Assembly (NCBI GenBank): GCA_029204225.1 | Contig: CM055094.1 | Location: forward strand, 8,101,234-8,165,233 | DNA from: Diphasiastrum complanatum | Taxonomy: Eukaryota; Streptophyta; Lycopodiopsida; Lycopodiales; Lycopodiaceae | Direction of reading: 5' to 3' | Length of the DNA: 64,000 bases | Shown: positions 22,878 through 33,690 of the stretch, piece by piece | Layout: each line of letters starts with the position of its first letter | Position numbering within the stretch: the first letter of the stretch is position 1 | Made by a program: the position numbers and the translations under genes | The notes under the pieces: model-generated | Databases searched by the model: none | The model's input: only the letters and a program-made list of their open reading frames with translations | Told to the model about the DNA's origin: nothing

Positions 22878-23255
22878 GTTAATGTGACTCTGAAGAGAAT
22901 CACCATTAGACATCTTGAATGTGAAGAATTTCCTTCGTAGATGTAACTTAGTAGTTACGTCCCTCACATCATATAGTGAGTTCAGGTGTCTCAAACGTCT
23001 TTTGACGTTTTAGCTTCAGCTACGTGTCCAATCTGTGTATATGATATATTGAGGATAATAAGTGCGAAAGCTTTACCATCCTTCGATTTCCACTTTGAGT
23101 CTTTTGTGTCATCTTCAAGTTTTACTTCTGTACATGTAATTACATCCCATAAAATTTTTTGGTGATTAGCAAGGTCGTCATCTTAAATTTCCACAAATGA
23201 TAATTGGATCCATTCAGCTTGTTTGCAATAAGACCAGCTTTACTTTGAGAATCCA
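22878..23255 (-). pseudogene. Copia B gag N-terminal part
   Basis: ATG at 23255 (MDSQSKAGLIANKLNGSNYH, then LWKFKM). Frameshifts follow near 23150 and 23000, then DVTTKLHLRRKFFTFKMSNG and SLQSHIN at 22878, where LTR D was inserted. The gag continues in frame at 27843 on the opposite strand (NQFKNILQ). Confidence 0.85.
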
Positions 23256-23512
23256 TCTGGAACTTAGTCTGTCAATTGTATCGATGATACTAAGATGTAG
23301 TAATGCCAAAAACATGAAATCAATTCTCTATTATTGAAAAGATGAAAGGAATTAAAGTATAATATATCAATTTGATATCGCGAAAGATATCAAGTATTAG
23401 AGCTTTCACTCTGATATCGAAATAGTATTAGGCCTTGATAGAAATCACAAGTTTGATACCGTGACGATTCAGATAAAGAAGTAGTGATCTAGCACTGATA
23501 CTATGGAATAAT

Positions 23513-23524
23513 GCTTTGATACCA
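23513..23524 (-). other. Primer binding site of copia B
   Basis: Minus strand TGGTATCAAAGC directly next to the LTR edge at 23525. Several degenerate copies of the same motif follow in the leader (around 23381-23510). Confidence 0.8.
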
Positions 23525-23919
23525 TGCCGAAAATAGGATGGTAAATGTAATGTGGAAACGTCCTACTTCTAATGCATTACTACCCCTATAAAAAAATTGA
23601 ACAAAGCAGTAGTGATGAAAATCACGTTCAATCTTTAGCAACTAACTTTGAAATCACTAGATACTAAGTGATTACATAGCCAAACATAAAGTATTGAATT
23701 CTCAATCAATTTCTATCAGTTACAAAAGCAATACAGAGATGCATGCATTCTGACATATACTGAACGCAATAAGAAGATAGTATTGATTCAGAAAAACAAA
23801 ATCAGATGCTAATGAGCTCAAAACAATAATAAAAGAACTGCTCACTCTAAGTTGTCTATGAATAACTGAGAATAAGTCTGATAATAAGCATCTCTACTGA
23901 TAAGCAGTAGCGCAATAGC
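23525..23919 (-). repeat. 5' LTR of copia B, 5'-truncated
   Basis: Minus-strand LTR ending TTTTCGGCA at 23525. It matches the LTR at about 49085-49452 (shared GAACAAAGC and TTTAGCAACYAACTTTGAAAT blocks). It is cut at 23919 by LTR A; the 5' half is missing. Confidence 0.72.
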
Positions 23920-24346
23920 TGTCGCGAAAGTGAAACTGTTTCTTTTTCGTTTTTGTTTTCGTATTCGCGAATGATTTTGTGTCTTTGAATTTTCTTTTCC
24001 GCGGAAGCTTCACATGAACCTAGACACATGACTACACATCAAAGAACACATTCTTTCTGGCTATCAAGACAAACGATGCAAGACAAGGAAATGCACAAAA
24101 ATAGAACAACTGTATTATGAGTTTAATTTTTAGAGCGAGATCGTCAGTGTCTCGCTCGTTGGCGGAATGACACTCTGCTCTTTTTGCTGTGTTCTACTCG
24201 TTGGCAGACTTTCATACACAGCTCTTTCATTTCTAGTATTTTCTTTCATGCTCTACTCGCTACGTCTCTCTCTGTCAATTTCAAAAATTTTGTCTATTCT
24301 CTTATGTATTTATGATCTAGAAAGGATAATTTATATCTCCACTATG
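23920..24346 (-). repeat. 3' LTR of copia A, truncated and inverted
   Basis: The minus strand ends TTTCGCGACA at 23920 and matches 18280-18716 closely. It is joined at about 24346 directly to A RT sequence, so the end of pol and the first part of this LTR are deleted. Confidence 0.82.
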
Positions 24347-24918
24347 AGGATTGGAAGAGAATTGGCTCAAGGCATAAACAGAGAAAGCTAGATCGGGTCT
24401 GGTACAAATTGTGAGGTACATCAGACTACCGATTAAGTTCTGGTAGGGTATACCTACCATCTTCTATTCTTCCTCTTCTGTTTTTAGGCAATCCTGCTTC
24501 GTGAGCTTGGCTCCAGCTATCATTGTTGTGGTCTTTTCTTTGCAGTCCATCATGTGGTACTGCTTGAGCACCTTTCTGGTGTATTCTAACTGACTCAACT
24601 GCATTTCACCCTTTGTTTGATCTCTTCTAATCTCCAGCCCGAGACATTTTGTTGCTTCTCCAAGATCTGTGATTTTGTAGCTTTCAGAAATCTGACTCTT
24701 CATGTCTTTGATCAGCATCAAGGAATTTCCTATCATTAGGAAATCATCCACGAAGATTGTCAGTATCACAAAAAAAAATTCTACTCTTTTTATGTAGACA
24801 TTACAGTCTGGTTGTGTAGGAATGAAGTCTAGAGATTTTAGAAAACCATCGCGCTTCTTGTACCGAGCTCGTGATGTCTGTTTTAGACCATAGATGCATC
24901 TCTGCAACCGAGTTTTGC
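24347..24918 (-). pseudogene. Copia A reverse transcriptase C-terminal half
   Basis: Minus-strand frame: RLQRCIYGLKQTSRARYKKR, DCNVYIKRVEFFFVIL, IFVDDFLMIGNS (catalytic FVDD), ITDLGEATKCLGLEIRRDQT, ending KLTKQDCLKTEEEE. After one stop it continues YQNLIGSLMYLTICTRPDLA to about 24347, where LTR A begins abruptly. RNase H is missing. Orientation and position fit the missing RT of copia A across the inversion. Confidence 0.85.
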
Positions 24919-24925
24919 TATTTAA

Positions 24926-25806
24926 AAGACTTTGCCAAGTATTGTGGATTTGCAAGAGATCTTGGTGAATGAGGAGTATAGGCTTCAATCAAGAAGAAGT
25001 GGATCTACATCGACACCTCAATATGAAGAGGAGGCCATGTTCATTAAAGGCAAGTTCAAGGGCAAAGACAAAGGCAAGTGGTCTAAAGGGCAAGGTCAAG
25101 GTGAGACTTCCACTTTTGGCAAAAAGAAAGATGAGTCTAAGTTAAAATGCTTTTATTGTGGAATCAAAGGGCATTTTGCAAATGAATGTTTGAAGACGCA
25201 AAGAGATGAAGGTAGCAAGCAAATCAACTTTACTACTAATGATGAGGATCTAGGTGGTGGTGATTCTCTTTTGATGTGTTCTTCAAGTCCAATATCAAGT
25301 GAAGGTGACAAAGATTCATGGTGGATTGGTAGTGGAGCTAGTTCACACATGACTAGTCACAAGGAGTTCTTTACTTCTTTGGTCACTTATGATGGAGCCA
25401 AGAAAGCAATTCACATGGCCAATGGTGGTGCGTGTGTGATTAAAGGTATTGGTTTAATTCCTATTTGTCTCTCTACTAATAGGAAAGCAAGACTTGATGG
25501 TGTTCTTTACATTCCTTCACTTTCAAAGAATTTTCTAAGTGTTGGTCAAATGATAGAGAAAGGATACATGGTAAAGTTTGGTGGTGACGCTTGTTTCATT
25601 ACAAAGGAAGAAATCTTGGTTGCTAGGGGCAATAGACAAGGTAGACTTTTCAAGCTTGATGCTTTTGTTATGGATAACAAAAAGGATGGAATGGAAAAGG
25701 AGATTGGTCTCAGCTTTCCAAAGTTCCCTTCTAGCATCAATAAGATTGGTGGATCTTATGCAAAGTCTAAAAAGCTTCCTTATGCTAGATCTAGGTTGAG
25801 TCTAAT
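24926..25806 (+). pseudogene. Copia D gag C-terminus, zinc knuckle and protease
   Basis: The frame starts inside gag (LPSIVDLQEILVNEEYRLQS) and passes a lysine/glycine-rich basic stretch. It then has the zinc knuckle CFYCGIKGHFANEC (about 25150) and protease SWWIGSGASSHMTSHKEFF (about 25317). The catalytic D of DSGASSHM is replaced by G, so protease is probably inactive. LDGVLYIPSLSKNFLSVGQM and GRLFKLDAF follow. The frame stays open to 26191, but past about 25800 it is an out-of-frame reading of the next ORF. No integrase follows. Confidence 0.8.
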
Positions 25807-27144
25807 ATGCTTCTTGGAGATGTTCATCTTTGTGCTAACTTGGCTAGTCTTGAGGATAATGATAGTGTTTCAATGGTTCTTCATGGCAAGTGCAAGCATG
25901 CAAAAGGTAAGGAAAGAGCTAACTTCATCAATGGAGGTGAAGGTTCTTCCTTGGAAAAGATTGTTGTTAATGACTTCTTTGATCATATGTCAAAAGATGT
26001 TGCTAGGTGCATTCATGAAGGAGGTGGTTCTTCTACATTATTTTGTGATGATTCCAAGAAAGTCATTTTTGCAGCAAGTGGAGTCACATGTCTTCATAAA
26101 GAGAATAGATCAAAGGGTTCTATCAAGAGACTTGGTGAGGGAGATAGTCACAAGTCAAGGAGAAGAGAAGTATGTGAAGAGTTCAAAGTAGGATGTACTT
26201 TGAATGATGTCATTGTGAAAGATAGTGAGGAAGAATCATTATCATATGAGTCATTACCCAAAACATTGAATAGAAGTTCTTGTTTGAAAAAAGAGAGTAC
26301 TTCAATCATCCTTATGTTGAAGTTACTAATCATATTTTTCATGGCTTCTAATGTTTTTGAGGTTTCTACTTCTTATGATGCAATCATTAAGAGGGAGTCT
26401 TATGGAGGAAAGAGAAATGGAAGATTGGTTCTTGGGAAGATCCAAGGCATGGATCTCACATCTCTTCATCAACTCAAAGGATTCTATGATTGTGAATTGA
26501 TCACTCATGATCAAGATGGCAAAAGGTTGGTTGGAGAAGACCACATGGAGCAAATCGAGAGGCAATTTCTTCGAGGCAAGGGAGATCTCATTGGTGAGCT
26601 TATTGAGGTTTGTTATGGACTCAATAAGGCTAGATTTATTAGGTTTGATACTCATCTTCACATACTCTACTTCATGTTGGATGGAAAGTTTGGAATCTAT
26701 CTTTTGATTTATGATGGTGACATTGGTGACATTGTTTTCACTAACCTTTATGGAAGATCAACATCAAGCATTGATGAGATCTTGTTGGATCTAGATCATA
26801 TGTTGAGAAGGAGTATTTCTAGAGGTTCAAGTCTAAAGATATTCATATCTTTGATATCTTTGATGATCAAGCAAGTGGAAGCGACTCATTTTGCTTTACT
26901 CGCATGTTTTGGAGAATTTTCTTGTGTAGATGATGCTATGCAAATGGATATTGGTTCTCATGGTTTTCCTACTGAAAAAAAAAGTAATGGATCTGGAAAA
27001 CAAAGTTTGTTCAATGACTTTGATGGTCAAGAGGTTGATCTCAAAGGGCTTCAACAACACAAAAGGAAAGGTGGCAATTTGGAGCTAGTCAAGAGCATCA
27101 AAGGAGAGGTAATTGGCAAAGATGTTATGGATCTATTTTTGTAA
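25807..27144 (+). pseudogene. Copia D downstream ORF, 445 codons, with RT vestiges only
   Basis: Long open frame starting MLLGDVHLCANLASLEDNDS. Most of it resembles no family I know. Residues about 240-300 look like eroded copia RT: MEQIERQF...GDLIGELIEVCYGLNKA (compare MEQPPGF...SLYGLKQA) and LYFMLDGKFGIYLLIYDGDI, where YVDD has become YDGD. No integrase DDE motifs or RNase H are seen. A +2 frame change separates it from the gag-protease frame. A short hydrophobic stretch (SIILMLKLLIIFFMA) lies near residue 165. It could be a non-autonomous copia with a repurposed ORF, or decay by chance without stops. Confidence 0.55.
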
Positions 27145-27586
27145 CTTATTGAAGACTCAAGTAAGGTCAAAGGAGCAGCAAGAAATTGTTGTTCAAGTTT
27201 ACTTTACTTGTTCTATCTCATGTTTGAGCTATTTCATGTGGATGTTTTCAAATTTCAAGATATGGACAAACTAGCTACATTGTCTTGCAATATCTTATTG
27301 TTGGAATTGTACTAGCATTCTTGGCTGGTTTTGCTGATGGAAATGAAGCTATTGGAGGTTCATTATGTCACTCATTCATGGCCAAGTCATCAAGTGTTGA
27401 TGATATCTTGTGGCAAGATGGAGATGGAGGCTCATTCATGGAATTTTATCGTGGAGACATATCAAGAAAGGACAAAGTTGGAGGAGACAAGCAAGCAAAT
27501 GGTCATCACTTACATTTATTGTTTGGTTGCTGTAATTTTCCAGAGAGTTCAAAATTTGAAACATGGAGGCATCATTTCATTCACAT
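27145..27586 (+). other. 3' internal region of copia D
   Basis: Two overlapping frames of 104 codons (27285-27599 and 27331-27645) resemble nothing known; no polypurine tract is evident before the LTR remnant. Confidence 0.5.
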
Positions 27587-27842
27587 ATCTTGTGTGTAGA
27601 ATGATCATTTATTGCTATTTTCGGTTAAACACATGTGAAATATAGTAGGGTACTATAATTGTATGGACACCAAGCATATTTTATGTTTTGGTTCATGTTT
27701 GATCAGTATCTCTTAGAGTTTGCATCTCATTTTGTATGTAGATGCTGTTTTTTCTACATTGGCAGGATTGTTGGTTTGTTCCTTTTTGTGACCAAAGATC
27801 AAGGACATGGATTGGATCTTGAATGATCTGAAATCCTTCACA
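27587..27842 (+). repeat. 3' LTR of copia D, 5'-truncated
   Basis: 256 bp matching the last part of LTR D (22230-22485 reversed), ending CCTTCACA at 27842 and abutting the TTAAC duplication. Confidence 0.85.
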
Positions 27843-28300
27843 TTAACCAGTTTAAGAATATCTTGCAATAGATGGCCACTGTCGGATCAGTCATAGATGA
27901 TCAAGACGCAATTATGACATTGCTTTCAAGTTTGCCCTCTACATATGAGAACTAGGTGATGATCATATCGACACACTCAGATTTAACTCTTACTAGAGTT
28001 ATCACTATGTTGCTGCAAGAAGACAATAGAAGAAGTCAAGACACTCTGTCTACTTCCTTCTCTCAGGCTCTATATGTCAACAAAGTCTCTAAGTGACAGA
28101 AGCAGAAAAGCTCCAAGAAGGTTGCAACGAATCAGAAGCTGACTCAAAGTCAATTACAATCATCAAATCCACAGTCAAAGAAGAAGATGTTTTGCAGGTA
28201 TTGCAAGCGCAATTACCATGAGATCAAGGATTGCCAAATTTTCCAAGGAAAGAATGCAGCCAAGCAACCTGATTAACAAGCAAACACAGTTTCATCATCT
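27843..28300 (+). pseudogene. Copia B gag C-terminal part
   Basis: Resumes the gag interrupted by D: NQFKNILQ, one stop, then IMTLLSSLPSTYEN, LTLTRVITMLLQEDNRRSQD and the zinc knuckle CRYCKRNYHEIKDC (about 28193-28234; the usual G before H is lost). Stops near 27868, 27955, 28096 and 28276. Confidence 0.85.
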
Positions 28301-29896
28301 CCCCAGGTCGAAGTGGACGAAGGCGCATTCATGGTAAAAAACCAAAGCGCATTTTTGGATGATTCATGGTTTCTTGATTCTAGAGCAACTCAACACATGA
28401 CCAATCAACATGAGATTTTCAACTCCTACACGTCTTACAACTTGAAGAAATTTTTTCATCTTGGTGACAATAATACTCACACCATTGAAGGTGAAGGTAC
28501 TGTAAGATTGTGATTCCAGCATGATCAATTCACACTGCTATCAAAGGTCTTATATGCTCCTAAACTTTCTACAAATCTGTTGTTAGTAAGTAGAATTACA
28601 AATTTAGGTCATAAGGTAGATTCAAATATGATCAATGCAAAATTATTGATAGAAGTAATAAGATCCTTGCACTCAGCAAGAGGCTGGGTTACTTATATAG
28701 ATTGGCACATTGTTATTTTGAGTCTAGTCAAGGGTTGAAAACCTCTGTTCTAGTCAATAAAGCATTACTATGGCATCATTGCTTAGGACACTTGAATTAT
28801 GCATATGTTTTGAACATGTCCAAACAATCCATGGTTCTTGATCTCGACTATCCTTCTGGTAAGGTCGATCTCCCTGTCTGTCATAGCTGCATCTTTGGAA
28901 AGCAGGCTAGGAATCCTTTTAGATCAAACCATAGGCATGCAGCAAAAGGCCTATTAGATGTTGTTCATACAGATATATGTGGACCTATGCAAACTCCTTC
29001 ATTGCTAGATGCAAAGTATTTCATTACTTTTATTGACGAATTCTTCAGAAGAACAGTTGTTTATTTCATTAAACATAAATCAGAGGCTTTATGAAATTCA
29101 GACAATTCAAAGAGCATGTTGAGAATCAAATTGGCAAACGAATCAAAGCACTGAGGTCAAATAACGGGGGAGAATACATCTCCACTGAATTCAAGGAGTA
29201 TTGCCTTAACAACGGCATTGAGCAACAATACATTACCTCCTATTCACCTCAGTCACAGTGGTCTTGTTGAGAGAAAGAACAGAACCTTAGTTGAATCGGC
29301 AAAGTGCATGTTATCACATGCGACACTTTCGAAGTCCTTCTGGGCTGAAGCTGTTTCAACAACAACCTATATCCAGAACAATTGTCCTACTAAAGGTCTC
29401 TCAGACAAAACACCATTCGAAGTTTGGATAGGTACCAAACCTTCTTTATCAAACCTACTAGTTTTTGGATGTACTGCTTTTGCGCAGATACCTCGTGATC
29501 TCAGGAAGAAACTCGACTCCTAGAGTATCAAATGTATTTTCATCAGCTACACTACTTCAGATCAAGCCTACAAGTTGTTCGATCCCATCGAGTTGAAGAT
29601 ATTCACTAGCCGAATGTCATCTTCATCAAAGATCAATTTCAAGACCTCAAGGGAAAAGACAGTTCCCATGTAGCCGAACTTTCAGATTCTCCTGACATAT
29701 TGAACTTTCCAGTTCCTCAATCGACTATTCCCATTGAAGGTCCAAGCTTTTTTACTTTTGACGAATAACAAATCAACGACGAATTAGAAGATGATGATGT
29801 TGCAGTTCAGCAACTACAGTATGATGGAAATGATCAACTTCCTCTACTACCCAGAAAATCTTCAAGGACTAGCAGACCACCTGTGAAGTATATCGA
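28301..29896 (+). pseudogene. Copia B protease and integrase, broken
   Basis: Protease SWFLDSRATQHMTNQHEIFN (DSG changed to DSR) at about 28367. Pre-integrase: ALLWHHCLGHLNYAYVL and CHSCIFGKQARNPF. Integrase: VHTDICGPMQTP, TFIDEFFRRTVVYF, a frame break near 29090, RSNNGGEYISTEF (the catalytic D of RSDNGG changed to N), VERKNRTLVESAKCMLSHA and FWAEAVSTTTYIQNN. Stops near 29521 and 29766; an acidic linker follows. Confidence 0.88.
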
Positions 29897-30855
29897 CGAG
29901 TTTGCAGCCTACCTTTGTTCAAGAGCTGATGACTGTCCAAGAGGCACTCAGTCAGCCTGATTCAGATCTTTGGAAAGAAGCCATGGATAAAGAGTATTCA
30001 TCTCTTATCAAGAACCAGACATGGACAATTGTCAAATTACCTACTAGCAGAAACGTAGTTGATTGCAAATGGATTTTCAAAGTCAAGTACAATGCAGATG
30101 GAAGCATTAATAGAAGAAAGGCATGACTTGTTGCCAGAGGATTTTCTCATGTATACAACATCAATTACATTGAGACCTTCAGTCCAGTAGTCAAGCATTC
30201 TTCTATTAGACTTTTGCTATCATTTGCCACTGCAGCAGATTTGGAAATACATCAAATGGATGTACAGACATCATATCTCAATGGAGTTATCAAAGAAGAC
30301 ATTTACATGGTGCAACCTGAAGGTTATATTATTGAGGGTAAACACAATCCTGTGTGTAAAATCCATAAGGCACTTTATGGCTTGAAGCAAAATTTTTACT
30401 TCAAAGCAGTGTAGCAGTCTTTTATCATTATCACTTTATACATGGATGATACATTGCTTTTCAGCAACAGTACCAATCTGATAAAAGAGGCCACCAGACA
30501 ATGCACAAAGGAAGTCATTTGGATCAAAAGGTTACTAGTGGAGCTCGGGATCACTCAAGAGGAGGAATTACCTTGCATCAAATGTGATAGCATCTCGGCC
30601 CAATATCTTGCAAGTAATACAATCTACCATGCAAAAAGTAAACACATAGAGATAGCACACCATTATGTAAGAGAAAAAGTTATGGATGGTGAGATTCTCC
30701 TTGAGAATGTATCAACTTCAAATTGTTATGCAGAGTTACTCACCGAGCCTCTAGCCAAGAAGGACTTTGAAAGACATAAATCATCTTGGCTTGATCTCCA
30801 GGTCTTTAATATTGTAAATATTATTTTTATTTTAAGGATCACTCTGAAAGTATTG
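29897..30855 (+). pseudogene. Copia B reverse transcriptase joined to RNase H by a deletion
   Basis: RT begins VQEALSQPDSDLWKEAMDKE, has CKWIFKVKYNADGSI, one stop (30124), then LEIHQMDVQTSYLNG and HKALYGLKQ. The block from 30442 has the catalytic LYMDDTLLFSN and then jumps in frame to CTKEVIWIKRLLVELG, the end of RNase H (AKSKHIEIAHHYVREKV, ELLTEPLAKKDF). About 200 residues between are deleted. No 3' LTR follows; a LINE fragment abuts at about 30856. Confidence 0.87.
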
Positions 30856-31480
30856 TAACCTGAGTGTCGCCCAACCGGGGAAGCAGATCTGAATGAGCAA
30901 CATCTTCCTAGAGAGCCTCACCAAGAAAAGCAGAGCTGAAGGAAGCATACCCAAAAGAAACACCCAGAATGACATTTGAAGGAGCAAAGAAACCTTGAGG
31001 AGGAACAAAGTCCGGGGGAGGACCTACTAAACACTTGCGAGGTTGAATAGACAAACCAAGAGAAGCCAGCTGCTCAGAAAAATGATGAAATGCGAGGAGC
31101 ACCGTAAGAGCAGGACCAACAATATGAGTGTCATCAGCAACCGAAGGAAATAAGCAGGAGAGAAAGGCCTCTACAAAAGCTCGAAGTGCACGGAAATGAG
31201 CCAGAGCGAAAAGAGGACCACCCAAAGGATCACCTTGACGAGTACCTGTTGCAGACTGGATATTAGAAAGATCCTAAAAGCGCACATGGTGACTATAAAA
31301 GAGAGGAGTCTCAGTAGCATGGGACAACCGCACAAATGGGATAAGCTGAGCCAACTCACCACCAGCCACGTGCAGCTCTCAAAAGATTGCAACTCTAGAA
31401 ACAAAGTTAAAAGAGGTTTCCACAGTACAAGCATTTCTTTAAAAAGAGACCTGGTTTTAGATAATATATGTGTCACGTGT
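30856..31480 (-). pseudogene. LINE reverse transcriptase fragment
   Basis: Minus-strand RT of a non-LTR element: GTRQGDPLGGPLFALAHFRA (31245-31180), then FPSVADDTHIVGPA (31150), where the catalytic YADD/FADD is VADD, and LSIQPRKCLVGPPPDF. One frame break at about 31225 separates the palm motif from the upstream part (31476-31230). It lacks the endonuclease and 5' end. It may belong to the same family as 13928-14183. Confidence 0.8.
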
Positions 31481-33450
31481 GTTATCTTCAGACGTTAACC
31501 AATGTTGTGTTGCATGTAAGTTGATGCTTAGTGGTACAATGGTTGTTGTTGTATGTACCCTTGATTCAAGTCCTGTCACATAAAAAACCCAAGAAAGAAA
31601 TATTGTTACGAACAAGATGGTCATTGATAATTGACGAATGCCTGACATTGCCTGAGTGCGTTTGGCCAGCGTTGGCACTTGGCTTGGCGATGCCGGGACG
31701 TGGGTGTCCGGTGCGTTTGTCCTTTTCCACATTCCATAATACATATCAAGTTCTTTATCGTGCAAGCTATGTATAATACACGTAAAAGCGTGATATTATA
31801 TACCGCCAGTAATGGCAACACTTTTAAGTTTTTATCACAATTCACCCGCTGATACTGCAGTGTGCGAGGGTCTAAGACTCTAACTCTAACAGCACGTTAC
31901 AGCACTGAGCAGTGTGGGACGGATGGGGGTGTCATTGTCCATGGGGCAATAATCAATTCACCGTAGTTGCACAGTTGCACTGCACATATGCCCAACCCAC
32001 AACGTCATTATTTTTCAGTGCTATCAAATGATTAGTTGCACGGCTCATTATTACTTGTTAGAGGCGCGACTTGGGCGCTGTAAAGCCGCCTTTTGTGAAC
32101 TGTAGTTAGTACTACAGTAGTCTGTTTCTCTGTTAAGGACCAGGAAGGTTATGCTCATTGCTAAGCTTTGTTTGGGTGTACCGTCTTAGTTTGTGCGTCT
32201 TAGTTTGTGCTGCTAAGTAATTGCGGCGGATCGATCAGTTCTGTTACTGTTAACCTCTGTACTCTCAATTTGCAAATATGAGTAAGTAGTTAGTAGTACT
32301 TGATTGTACATTTCAAAATTGATGCTGCCTTTGAGTATTTAAAGAATATCATCATGGTGGGTGTTGGGTAGTGGGCATTGGGTGTCATGAAAGGCTTGCC
32401 CCTGCAATTTTAATATGTCTCTGCTCGTTGAGAGTGTGAGAGATATGATTCATATGGATATCCATTGTCCAAAAGTCTAAGGCTTTTTCGCTTATTAGCA
32501 CGGACCGATTACTCCCGGCACACTTTGTTGATCCACCATGTGTCCCAAGCCCAAGCCCCCCATGCTGCCCTCCATGTTGCCCGTTATCCGCGAGAGTCTT
32601 CCTACTTGGTACCCATCATCTGCTCGGAAAATTTTGTGATCCAACCTAATGCCACATGGCATCTCAAATTTATCTAATAAGGTTCTGGGATAAACAGCCG
32701 TTGTTGCATATATATAATGAAACACGCGAATAAGTTCTAAACACCTTGTGGCGTGTGATGGTGTGGTGCTCGCAAATAAATGTCCCACATGCCCCCTAGA
32801 AAATTTGAGACACGGGTGTTCACCAAAAAATGAGCTGCATGTGTTTGAGGAATTTTGAGATCCATGTGCTCCCATGTGCCCAAGGCTCATGGGCTCGTGG
32901 CCCAATGTTATGAAAAATCCCGAGACCTACAAAAAATTGTCAAGACCAACGGTGCCACACATCGCATGGGCACGAGAGCATGAGTTACTTCCCCTCCCAT
33001 GCTAATAACGAGTTCGGTCAAATGAGTTTGTTGCCTTCTTATTTTATACTGGATCATGACGGATTGTGTTTTTGGAAGAAAAAAAAACATTAACATCTGC
33101 TCATTGATGTTATTTAGGCTCTTTAAAAGGCTCTTACTAGGTCACACACAAGTTTTAAATGTTGCACCTAGATGAGATGACATTTTTCATTAGGTTTAGC
33201 ATAGGCTTTTAATGCCTCTTGCAATTACATGGGGATCCATGGAGGGGAACTGAGAGACTGGACACACACACTTCACCTCCACCCTTGGATGGAGATACCA
33301 CTAGGTCATGCACAGACAACATAGATGACCATCCAATGACACTCTCATTGGATAATTGTGATAATCATGACTATTGGATGGTCATCTAGGGGCAATAGGA
33401 AGCTTTCCAATCCAAGTTGGGCATAACCTCCTTATGCCATAGCTCCAAGC
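31481..33450. other. No recognised gene; contains a 16-bp inverted repeat
   Basis: Base composition is more even than in the copia regions. Open frames here (for example 32905-32495 minus) show no known domain. A perfect inverted repeat lies at 33322-33337 and 33373-33388. Confidence 0.45.
33322..33388. repeat. Inverted repeat, 16-bp arms, 35-bp loop
   Basis: TAGATGACCATCCAAT at 33322-33337 is the exact reverse complement of 33373-33388. The loop includes a further CATTGGATAAT copy of part of the arm. It could fold as a hairpin or be a MITE end pair. Confidence 0.7.
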
Positions 33451-33690
33451 TGTTGGAGAGAGGGGGGGAGAGGAAAATAAATGACGAACACAAACGAGAA
33501 TCGAACTCGAACAAGAAACGAACGAAAAGCGAACTCGAACTAAAAATGTTCGTGCGCAACAGAATGAATTATTGGACTCTCTCCGTAAGCATGACTACGC
33601 CTATCAAAATGAAGAGAACTTTAGTGATAGAAATCACAGTCATTCTAGATTACGTAGCCAAACAATTAATGGATGAAGCGCTTAGACCTA
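33451..33690 (-). repeat. Partial LTR of the copia G superfamily
   Basis: Reverse complement of about 13430-13667, starting TGTTGGAGAGAGG in + orientation. Similarity ends near 33685, next to the LINE at 33691; only the LTR 3' portion remains. Confidence 0.75.

Larger units (their letters stand above)
21150..24925. other. Inferred 3.8-kb inversion splitting copia A and copia D
   Basis: Left of 21150 copia A runs on the + strand; right of 24925 copia D gag C-terminus runs on the + strand. Everything between is minus: D gag N-terminus, D leader and LTR, B gag start, B LTR, A 3' LTR and A RT. Reversing the block restores the order A pol-RT-LTR, B LTR-gag, then D LTR-gag-protease, all on one strand. 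It also gives D an exact TTAAC target duplication in the gag of B. Some sequence was lost at both breakpoints (part of RT of A, about 20 codons of gag of D). Breakpoints are accurate to about 15 bp. Confidence 0.8.
22878..27847. repeat. Target duplication TTAAC of copia D, split by the inversion
   Basis: TTAAC (minus strand, 22882-22878) abuts the outer end of the D 5' LTR, and TTAAC (+ strand, 27843-27847) abuts the end of the D 3' LTR. With one copy removed, the gag of B reads SHINQFKNIL in frame. Confidence 0.85.

Noticed and set aside
25807-26191. Last 128 codons of the plus-strand frame that opens at 24932
   Set aside because: Hydrophobic out-of-frame reading of the 445-codon frame beginning 25807; the gag-protease reading ends at about 25800.
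14184-30860. Shared 14-mer TGAAAGTATTGTAA at 14186 and 30845 as a common LTR boundary
   Set aside because: A 14-base match is expected by chance in 64 kb on both strands, and flanks differ completely.
32495-32905. 136-codon minus-strand frame
   Set aside because: Low-complexity composition, no domain, no conservation evidence; overlaps an opposite frame.
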